Shown: one piece after another, positions 47,701-59,700 of the stretch
Numbering within the stretch: the first letter of the stretch is position 1
How the letters are laid out: every line of letters starts with the position of its first letter
DNA from: Ischnura elegans
Taxonomy: Eukaryota; Arthropoda; Insecta; Odonata; Coenagrionidae
Direction of reading: 5' to 3'
DNA: 64,000 bases
NCBI RefSeq assembly: GCF_921293095.1
Contig: NC_060258.1
Location: 1,178,001 to 1,242,000, forward strand
Notes under the pieces: generated by a model
Databases searched by the model: none
What the model was told of the DNA's origin: nothing
The model's input: only the letters and a program-made list of their open reading frames with translations
Made by a program: the position numbers and the translations under genes

Positions 47701-50700
47701 TGAGCACTATTGACTTAGGTACGCTGAATAAGATTGATCGTGACATCATGATGTAGCTGCTAGCAAGATTCAACCACATATCTCTCATTCCATATGAGAG
47801 ATTAATGGTTACAGGAATCAGGTTGTTGCCAATTTGGGTTTAGTGATGAAAGCAAACAGGAATTTATTGTGGGGATAAGAGAAACATCCTTCTTTGCCAT
47901 TTTTAAATTGGATGTTGCATGTTGGCAGTATAGGTCAATTGCTAAAAGACATCAATTGTTTGTGACACGATCTCATTTTTATTAACTTTGAATCCATTTT
48001 CTTCAATTTGAGTGTTGGACATCAGCAATGAAAGTCAGTTCCCAAAAATATCAATTGTTAGTTAATTGTTAGTACTGTTTTGCTATGGCAATGTCATTTT
48101 GAAGTGGAATATCACTACACCTCAGCAGAACCAACAGCATTTTTTTCTTGCCAGATCGTGAGAAACCATGAAAGGGCTTTCATGAAAGAATTATTGAAAG
48201 TGATTGATGCATTTTAATGAACAGATTTGGTGTATTTTGCCAAACTGACAGCTCAACATAGTTTACTGAGCCAGTGAGCTCTCTGCCATCCCTTCACTCA
48301 GCAGTCTTTAATTTTGTTATCATACAAACGCAGTTTTCACTTCCAATTATCTCGGAGCAGAAGGGGGGAAAGGAATTGAGAGTTATGCTTAGAACTATAG
48401 AATTTAGAGCTCTCTAATAGATTGGCAATGGCATTATTATGCAGCTGCTAGCAAGATCTGACAACAAAACTCGTTCCACATGAGAGATTGATATTCACAG
48501 GAATCAGATTGCTTCAAAATGGATTTTGTGATGAAAGTGAGCAAGAATTTATAACCAGTGCTAGGCAATTAAGTTCGATTGCCAAATGATTTCAATTGTT
48601 GGTGACATGAAGTGTTTTTGATTAAATTTTACTCAATTTTTTTCTGCTGTTATTCAAAGTTTTGAAAAATTTGCAACTATTTTTTATTGTAAGGTAATAT
48701 TATTCTTAGATTTTAAGAAATATTTTTTCTAGAAGAATTCAAGTTTTTAAATCATTGCCATTATAATGTTAAACGTCGAATCATTTTGGAAATAATTATA
48801 ATGATTTTGAACAAATTGGGTGGCTGCAAGTAGAAGAAAAGCTTTAATTATCAAAGGAGGTTATTATTGTTTTGCCTTGTTATGTGGAAATGAGGTTATT
48901 ATTGTTTGGTTTTTACTGACACCCATTGTTCAATTCTAGTGTCACGCGAAAGAGGAGAGCCAAGATCACCTCAGTGAGGAGAATTATCCTGTGCTCTACA
49001 CATCCGATCCAGCTGGAATTTCAAATTATATATCAAACCCATTGGCAACTGATGAATTGGTGAGTTAAGTCTTGCCTTGTATGTTCTTTTTTCTAAGAGC
49101 ACAATGTCATTACGTGACAGAATATTCACAAAACCACTCAGCAGATACCTACAGCATTTTCCCTCACCTGATCAGTCATTTACAAATACAGAAGAGCCTT
49201 AATGAATAATTATTTAAAATGAGTGACTCATTGTACAATGTTATGTAATGAACAGATTTGGTGTATTTTGCCAAATGACAGTAAATTTTGCTCATGGGGC
49301 AAGTGAGCTCTGTAACATCAGGGCACTGAGGAGTTATATTTTTTGTGATCATGCAAACACAGTTTTCTTTTCTGTTCACCTCGAAGGATAAGGGGGCTAG
49401 GGAATTGAGAGTATTACTGAGTTCTGTTGAATTTGGTACTCTAACAGAATGACCATGACATCATGATGCAGCTGCCATCCAGATCCGACAGCAAAATGAG
49501 TCCCTAATGAGAGATTTGTTATTCACAGGAATCAGGTTGTGCAGATTGGGACTTTGCGATGAAACCTGAGCAGGCATTTATTATGTGGACTAGGGATTTG
49601 CCCCTCTTACCATATTTGAATGGGGTGTTGGATGTTGGCAGTACAAGTCGATTGCCAAAACACATCAATTGTTAGTGACGTGAACTGATTTATATTTACT
49701 TCATAACAACTAAACACTCTTTAAACAGGGAGCAGGCAAAATTAAATGGCACTGAAAATTGTAAGTACGGATTAAGAGTTATCACGTTCCAACAATTTTT
49801 AGAGATTACATATAATTTGTAAAATTGTGCGGAGATCGATTACGGTGCTAAAAATATTTCAAATAGTTTCAGCACAAAAGCTTCAATGCCTCCGAAATAA
49901 AAGCACCCTGGGTGATATAAATACCTATGATTAAAGACCTGTATAGGAACTGAATAGTGAGGATGTCTGCTGCATTGTGAACACTTTAGGGGTTAAGGAG
50001 ACCATTTCATGGTGGAATTCTGGAAATTTTTTCTACCTTAAACTAGGTACACAGATAGTGAGGATGTTACTCCACTCCAATGCAAATTTTGAGAAAGCAC
50101 CTAGCACTCTGAACCAATGGCCATGCTGTGGACATTATTGAAAACAATTTACCTATAATGCATTTCCCATCATCATCATCATCACTGATCAATAATCTTA
50201 AGATTGGTTTCATGCACGTCTACACTCAATTCTCTTATCAGCTTAAATTTTCACCGTAATGCACTATGAATGACCTTTTAAATCAAGCTCCTACATGATG
50301 GAATATTTTCTCCTTCATGTTGCCTCTTAGACTATGAAGCAGCAAATACTCACTGCATTGGTAGCATCCAAGTCACACTCTCATTATTGGTGTAAGGATT
50401 GTAGTTGAAGGCAGATTATATCACTATGATGATCGCAACATCCATCTAGTGTCTCACTGGTAACATAGTAATGTGTCACATGACTTGAATGCGATGAAAC
50501 GGTTAAATATAATGATACATTGCAAAACAATTTCTTCTCAGCCTCCCTGATATTTAAATTTTCCACCTCACATCATACATGTGTCTGAAATGGACCTTGC
50601 TAGGTACCCACTCTGTAGTAATACTTAGGCTTTTCAGGCTTTTCAGGCTTTACCAGAAAAACAACACCTTTATGCTAACTGTCTCAAATGTGAGTGAGTA

Positions 50701-53700
50701 AGCTTAAGACTGTGTAGGGGAAATTATACGGGGCCTCAGGATTTGTCCTTTACCATCTTTGGAAAGGGTATTGGATGTTGGCAAACCAGGTTGGTTGTTG
50801 TGAGGTGTACATTTTTTGATGGAGCTTGTTGTGTGCATACACATAGTGGGATACACGACTCAAATATTAGGGGAAATGAAAAACTAGTTATACCTCACCA
50901 CTGGATAGTCAGAGTCAATAAATCATTCATTTTTACAGCATGTCACAATTGGAACAACATTGACTCTCTCGAAAAAGGCCATTTGGGCTTACAGCCCTAC
51001 AGGTCTCTCTCCATTCCACCGACATTTCAGAGCACGAGTTGGCTTCCATCCTCAGGGCTAATAGGATGACAATGGAACCAAAGTCGTGTTCCGAAGCATC
51101 GGCAGAATGGAGGGAGACCACCAGGCTGAAAGCCCAAATTGCCTTTTTGAACGTATTCACCGGGAAAGCATCAGACTTAAAATTGACTTGCCCCCACGTA
51201 AATTGTCATAACCTGACTCCTTCAAAAAGGCACTACACCGAAAACTTCTTTGAGAACAACAACGAGAGAGGTAGCATCGTGGGATCAGAAGGAAAGCTTC
51301 CACATCTATCTCTTCCAGCTTCATTTAATTTTATTTTTCTTTCCATGTACTGGGTATTATTTCCTTGTAATTTCTTATATTTTTTGATACCCAGGTTTAC
51401 ATTACCTCTTTCTCGGCAGGTTTTCCAAGATTTCTCACGCCCCCTTCTTGTGTGGGTATTTTCCTGCTGTGGGTTTTTTTTCCAAAAAGGGCGATAGTCA
51501 ATATCCTCAGGTTTTTCCCACGTTTGTTTTCATTTTTTTTCACTTGGTAAATGGTTACTTTGTTGACTTACAATTTTGTTTGATGTTTGAAAATGGAACT
51601 TCTATGTCTCTTTTGTAATTTCTCTACCTGTATTTTCATGAGCTACATGACTATATATTGAACTGCATAAATTTCATGCTTGATGAGGGGTTATATGGAA
51701 GATGGGACCTCCTAGTCCAAATCTCATATTATTATTATTGCGTCCAACTCTGATTGAATTTAAATAAAATTATTACCTTTAACAGATGAAATTGACATTT
51801 TTGTACTCCTTCTGCTTGTGTAAACAAAGATTCTTGGTTGTCCATGAAGGATGTCATGAGACCATCATGTCTCAAAATATTGCTGATAAATTTGTTCTTC
51901 CCTCTTTGGAAGGTTTTTCTATGGCTAATTGAAATGACAAATTTGCGTAATGGGCCAGATTTTGTTAGTCAATAAATTTATCCTTCCTGCTTCTCAGATC
52001 ACAGAATAGATTTGCTGGGAATTTTTGATTTATGCATGCACCTGTAATTCATGTTTTGGTTGTGATCTTTTTGCTCCTCCTACCAATTGGTGAAAACCCG
52101 TATCAATGTAGTGTTAATTCTCTTTCTCTCAGAGTGGCATGGGAACAAATGGGTCCCCTTCTGTAAAAGCAGATCAGAGCAGTGACGATGAAGGACGAGA
52201 TGTGCACATTGATAGCACTGGTGGGACCACAAATGAACTCGTGCCCCAACCCTCTGATCAGGTAATAATTATATTTTTATTGGTCGAGTGATTTGCTTGT
52301 ATAAATATAGGACATGTCAAGGAGTGAGTAAGATAAAAAAGCGTACAAGTTAAGAAAGAAAAAAAATTAGAATGAAGAAATTAGTGCATAGTATAAAAAA
52401 GTGTTTCAAAGTAAACTCATTAATCTTGCACTTGAAGAGGGATGTGGTCTTTACTCACCTTACTTCCTGTGGAAACATATTAAGTAACAAGAGGCCCATG
52501 TGCCTAGGGACATAACTCATTTTTTTGTTCTTTAAATGTTTTGTGGAGGCTTGAAACGTTACTAGTTTATTAACAATGATAATTGTCATTGGTTGCATAA
52601 TTATAAATATAATTTTTTGCCCAAGCAATTGCAGCATGCATGAACATATAGGGGTGAGGAAATATAGTCAATTTTTGAACTAGAGGGTGACATGGTGTGT
52701 AAGAAGGCATTTTACCTCAGAGCTGCAGTATCCTCTTTTGAATTTTGAAATTTTTTTATAACTGGGTCTAGGGCTCCAAAAGAGGATATTAATCATCTCA
52801 TGCAAGTAGAATTCACCATAACAAGTCGGCAATAATACATTAATATCTACAATTTTTCTGATAGAATCAAAAAACAAGTACAGTAGGACCACGATTTATC
52901 GTTCCTGCATTCATCGTTTTCCCGCATTCATCGTTTGGAGATCGTGCTCCCGTCGAATAATTTTCCCCCATTCATCGTTTGATAAAAATTAGACGAAGTG
53001 TTTACAACGTGTTATTTATGGGTAATAACAACAGACACATAGTTTGAATCTTCCCCAGGATATTGAAATGCGATAGGGAGAAGCAGAGTGCCGTGGGATA
53101 GTTACATTAGCACATTTCCCAAGATACGGTATCCCCCTCCATTCAGCACTCGCCTCCTTTCGTTGAAGCTTTCTTCTTCTCCGAAATAAAAAAAGGTCCC
53201 AGCTCGAGCAGGGATCGTATAACGACGACCTTAGCTTCAAAAGAAAGAAAATATCAAGTTACTCGAGAACAAAAGAAACCTTTTTCACGCCTCCCCCTCT
53301 CTCGACCGCTGACTTTTTTTAGCCGATTCCCTTTAAAGGTGGAGGTCAACTGCTGCATGAATCAGCATTTAGCGCAAAAGGTATCTAAAAATGAATTTCG
53401 GCAATTGGTATTATACTTTCATTATATTGAGATATTAGTGATGTGCACGTAATTCAGTAAAGATTGATACTAAGCACGATGTATTTCTAACGTTATTTAA
53501 GCATTATAACTGGGAAATAGTTGGAAAAATACGATGGTGATTTCTGGCGAATAGCGATATCCTTGCAGCTGATAGTAAGCTTCACGGCAGTTGATGCGAT
53601 TTTTTTTCGAAAACAGGTCGTCTGGTTACAATTTACGAGTTATGCTACAGGTTTCACATGTCTGAGTTGCTAATGAAAAGATGTCTTCTCAGGATATTTT

Positions 53701-56700
53701 GTTTCTCTTGACTAGCAACCTGAATTCATCTGCTCATCTAGAGCTATGCTACTTATTGTTAGAAAGGAGTGGGTAAGTTGTCTTCTCTATAGCATAAAAA
53801 ATTCATTGCGCAGTCATATGGTCATGCTTTACCCTCTGCAGTAAGCTCTGCCTACGCCGTACGCGATAACATTAGTGCCGAACTTCACCTCGTACGAATG
53901 GTTGGTCCCTGGTGAAAATAAGAAGTGGGATGAAGCCGAGGATCAGATGGGAGTGCTGCTGACGAATAACGCCACATTGCCTCAATCATATTAAAAATTT
54001 AATTGCTAGGAAGGAACATTTCAAATAATAAACTATTTTTGGCCTTCTTGATCCATTTCATAACCAATCTCTGCGACGGCGAAATCAGTTGTTTGTGGCA
54101 TAACACGCACATTTCTCTCGTAAACACATGTCCTCGAAATGGAATTTGATGGATAAGAATTTTTACATCAGACAGAAATGCATAATAGCCGTGAAAATTC
54201 CGAGTGGAGTGCAAACATTTTAACAAGGCAGCTTGTTCTCTAAGGATTTTAGAAAGAGAGATAAGTCGAATCAACAATATGACCTAAGTGTTTCGATAAA
54301 GTAATAATATTCCTGTAATCAGCTGAAATCTCGTTTGAATCCATTAATGAATGTCATAATTCGCAAAAAGCCAGCAGATCCTGGGACATAGGCAACCCGG
54401 ACAAACATTCCCGCATTGATCGTTTTCCCGCATTCATCGTTTTATTCATCCATCCCCCTGAAAAACGACAGATTGAGGTTCCACTGTAGTCCTCATTTTT
54501 CTGTGTAGCATCTGCATATGTTGCACCCAGGAGACTTGATTATCAAGCTTTTCACCCGGATAAGAACAACTGAGATTTTGTGTAAAATATGCATCACTTT
54601 TTGCAGAGTGAGGAGCTGGTTGCATACACTGTTGGGTCTCATGCACTGGTGGACCTTAAAATTACTTAAAAATATTGAGATTATTCTCTTAAAAACTAAT
54701 TTTTCTATGATTTGAATAATGAACATTTTATGTATACAGTTACTACTCAGAGTGCACCCCTAAAAATGCACCAAAAATCATAATGTTACCGGAATGGCAT
54801 GCTTAGGATCGTTTTAGGCTTACATCCTGTACGTAAAAGTGGGCATTGTATCCACTGTACTTTAGGTTAGATAGGCTTTGGAATGAGTACAACTTGCAGT
54901 TATAGTTTGCATGCTATGAGTTACTCCTTTAGACTCCTTAGCTATTTATTGCCTGGCTCACTACAGAATACCAAACTATTTCATCGTGACATGTAGAAAT
55001 ACAGCCCCTCGGTACAGTGAGGTAATATTGGAAGATGATAGAATGGTAGGCTATATAGAATGATAGACTGATAAAAATTTTGATGAATAAACTATCTAGG
55101 AGATGTAATCCACAGAGTACAAACTCTTTTTACATGCATGGAAGATAAGTCAAAGTAAAGAATAATAATAGCAACAATATCATGAAGCAGTTGAAATTAC
55201 ACCTAAGTCTCAACCACACATTCAAGCATTAGACAAGTATTCATTCACAAATTAGTTGTGATTTTTTACTTGATACTAATCCTACATTTTCTTGATAAGA
55301 TTGGTGTATTTTTTTATCTTTTGAGCACTATGATAGATTATAGTACAATTTAGTGCTAAAAATGTCACACACAAGCTATTAGCATGTAAATATTACAAAA
55401 GGAAATGTTTTAAGGTTCCTTGTGCATATATATCAATGCAATAAATAGGAATCATTATTTTTTGGTGAACTCACGAATCTATTTCTACATTTCTGTATCT
55501 CTGTCTTTAATGATGCTTATTGTGGACACATATGCAGGCACAGGCCTCAGCATCTTCCCAATGGGGAGAGGTGGATGCTGAAGAGAGAGGAGCCATTGGG
55601 ATAGACCTGGACTCTATGCTGGTTTTGGCCAAGAAAGAATCACCCAAGGAGACTGATACCACTGAGGTATACATGAAATTCACATTCAATGAAATTAATG
55701 GATGAAAGTCATATTTGGGAGAAATCCTGAATTTTAAATTCTGTAGACAGGGCTACTTGAGCCCAGATTTTGAAACCATTATCATTATTTTCAAAAATGG
55801 GCATAACGTATTATAACTGATGGCGCTTGGCATGGTTCATTGGTAACTTAAAATTGGTGTGCACAAGGGAAGGAGATCTGATAAAATATCGTGTGAGTGT
55901 GTGTAATTGAGCCTCAATGGAGTGTGAAGAGTTTTCTCCTTCCCCCATGATTCCCCACTTTCCCAATTTTGGTTTTTTTCTGTGTTATGTGCATGAAGAG
56001 TGAAAGGCCCTCATTTTCCCAATCCCCTCCCTCTAAACAACACCTGTGAGCAGCAAATGCAGAGTGACGTAATCAGCACCTCTTCCTTCTACAAAATGAG
56101 GACATGTTTCATCAAGCCTTCTTCCCTATGGTGAGGATTCTAAGGAAACCCACTTCCACCCATGTTTCCCCCACCTGCCCCAATCCCAGAATACTTACCC
56201 TCTGTGCGTTGTAAACCCGGACAAATATCAGCTCCAGAAGACACATTTACCCTAGATTTTTTATGCGGCCGAAGCCTACGCTGAACAGCTGAAGGCATCT
56301 TGCCTGTCACGTGGAGGTGAGGTAGAGAGAGAAGAGAATCGTGGAAGATAGAGGGATAAGTGGAGAGTGAACAGAAGGGTAGATTTCCTGCGCCAAGAGA
56401 AATAAAGTCAACACTTGATGCCCATATTTAAATATTCTCTCAGCCCTCGTTGAATGAAGATGCAGGGACCACGATATGAGCCAGCCAAGGAGGTCATACC
56501 CATCCATGACCAAGAGTCGATAAGTAGAACTGTTATCCCGTATTAGCCCCCCCAAGGTAAAAAGATTCACGAAGATTTTCCCTTATCCTTAGATCAAGAA
56601 TAGAAGAACTAACTGTGAGCGAAGCCCCTCTGCCCTGCAATATGTTTCCGTTGTATTTTTATATTCTTTATTAACCCATTTCATTCATGTTTGTATTCAC

Positions 56701-59700
56701 TCCAGAGAACCACAAGAAGTGAAGATTCTTGTTTCATTTTTTATTATTTTCTTGGTGTCATTTGTTTTGGGTAAATGTGATTGATTTTGGTTTCTTTTCA
56801 CTGGCCAGTATTGTGGGAGTTGAAGAAATAAACACTTTGCTATTTCTTTATAGTGGCTTATTGTGACGACAAACTTGCAAGCCTCCTCTCACAACAGCTG
56901 TTACAACATATTTGCATGCTAGTTTGTTTCAAAATTTTGAATCTATTGCCAAGTATCCCAAGAAAGTACATAGCACATTTAGTGGAAATCACCCTAATCA
57001 AGTCAGATACACTGCATCCACTGATAAGTGAAGTTTGTTAACTCCTGAAATTGCACACAAATTAACAGTTTTTTATTCATTGGCAGGCATAAGAAACAAT
57101 TAGATAGCGTAGCTATGGGGTCACCTTTGTCCCCGGCCATAGTTAAAATTTATATGGATTATTTTGATAAACTTAAGTTCTCTATTATAGCTCCCTATTT
57201 CAAAAAGCATAAAATGATATCGATATGAAGACTAATGCAATGCAAGACAGCTAATGCAATTTCTGAGAGTGCTCAATGCACAGGATAAATACATATGTGA
57301 ATAAATAAATACAATTTTTGGTATGGAAGTCAAGAAGGAGGCATACAATAAAGTGTAATGGGTGTAGGCCACAGACTCAATTGGAATACGTTTCCACTGC
57401 TGTTTATCATTTTTATCATTATGAAAGGATGGAAAATCAGATTTCTTTACATTTGCTGTCATCCATAGAGAATACATATTTTATCATAAACATTATTGAT
57501 TTTCTTTATGTTTACATGGAAAATATGAACTAATATGCGAGTTTATATGGTTTAAGAATTTGTTGTATCTTATCACCTGCTAAGATAGTTCCAATTCCCT
57601 GTCCATTCATATTTTGATGCTTACTTTCAGCCTACTTTTATGGAGAATGGAGAGCTGATTCAGAAACAGACAATGGCCATGGAGTCTATGACGGAGGCAT
57701 TGGGTAAGTGCTCTTAAGTGCTTGAAAATGACTTCACAGAAAAGACTTGTAACTTTATCTGATTAGGCAAATTTCCCAACACTGGATCGCAGAATTCAGT
57801 CAAATTTTGCGATCCTTGCATGAAATTTTTTCTTACTTTCATTCTACTTTCTATTTTACAAGAAGCCTGTTATTTGTCTATATTTCCATAAATTTCACTG
57901 AAAATTTTATTTTTATGCCTGGATCGACACTGAGTCCTCTGGGTGACAACTGGACACCTTAAGCACTAGACTTATGCTCACCCTTTGCAGAGTGGCTCTT
58001 ATACATTAATGCATTTCACCTGCAAATGTTTTTCTGGATTTGTATTTTAAAATATTGGTGATACATATAACCCTATATGGGGGATGACTCGAGGACAACT
58101 CGCAATGGACTATAACAACAAAATTTGGTTGAACTCTTAGACAAGGTTATTGGACACTCCACTTGTGAAGGATGTAGCATCTGAATTTGTCATCCTTCTA
58201 TACTTTCTTTCTTCGTGTAAACAGTTCCGCTGGATAATTTAATCAGGTCGGCAAATGTCTAGTAAATTTTTCCTGTTTCAGTGAAATAAAGCAATATTGG
58301 GGGTCGTGTGTATTCCTATGGGAACTCCCCCATACTTTACCTAACAATTTTGTTTTTAACCCTTTGGTTGGGGGCAGAAATTTCCTTATGTCTCACCTGG
58401 TGGGGAGCAAATCCACCGATTTTTGGAGATGCCGTTTTCGAAAAAAAATTATAGTAAAGCTATTGCACAAAAATGGCAGTATACTTAAAATATATTAGTA
58501 TAGAACCTCTGACAAAGCAAAAAACATGCAATGATGCATAAAGAATGTTCACGCCTTCTCCACAAAACATTGCGACGCGACGGCACGCGCGACTATAGTC
58601 GCGCTCCCCACCTGGGGTGCGGAGTCCGCTTGCGACTATAGTCGCTCTCCCCAGTTAAGGGGTTAAGATTGGTTAGTAGAAAATAATTACCAAAAAATCA
58701 CTTGTGAAGAATACGAAGCATGAAATTTCAACTTCCACATCAATTGTGTGGTATCAATATACAAAGTTAACATGAAACTTGTAGAAATGAGGACAAAAGG
58801 GTAGGTTCAGTTTTGAAATAATGGGAAAATGTTGCTTTCATACATATCCCATTCAAGTAACCCTGTTGTGGTCATTGAAACTGCTTTATTAGTTCAAAAA
58901 CATATTCCTGGAAGTATTGAAATATAAAAGAAAACTGATTTTGCTAACTATAGGCTAAACTCAATGTCAATACCTTGTGTGCAGAAGTTATGGTTCTGCA
59001 GAGTTATGACGTGAGCAACCAGACAATACTTACTTACATGCTTACTTATTGTTCTTAACTAACATAAGATTTCAAGGTTATATTTTCATTCACATTTTTA
59101 AGGTGGTACAATGAAGTACAGTACATGATCCTCATTGAGGGTGAATATGAGAAGTTTGAAGATTTTGGATGTAATTTTACTTATAACTGCTTGGTATATT
59201 TTTTCATTATGATGCTATAGTGCCATTTTGTACATTGCTTTATATTTTAAATACCTTGGATTTAGTGAAAATATATTCAGGTCATATTAAAAATGAAAAT
59301 AATATCTTGAATTGTGATAATTTCAGGAGAAAATTGATAAACTATAATGGAAGAGTTAGGTATTTGGAAATTAAATACTAGTCGCCCACTGGTAATCAGG
59401 AATATTTGCCATTTTTACCTTTCTCAAATGAAGTCTATAAATCAATTAAGTGAGGAAATGCAGAAGATATTCTAACAGACTTACTCATGAATCAGGCATT
59501 TAGGGTTAGTGCAGGCTATACCTAATTTATGGTGAATTCAACCCTGCCAGTGAAAAAGAACTATTTTAGGTCGCCCTAGGATGGAGCTGGGAAGTAATGT
59601 GGTTTGAATGCGTTACGAGTTGTACAGTTTGCCGATTAAATTCCTGTTTGCATGCAAAGCCTTTTATGAAAATGGTGGGAGCATTGTTCAAACACGACAA

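Noticed and set aside
50972-51148. Hammerhead ribozyme in the hairpin arms
   Set aside because: A CTGAGGATG...GAAAT pattern recalls the core, but the CTGATGA box and flanking stems are not complete.
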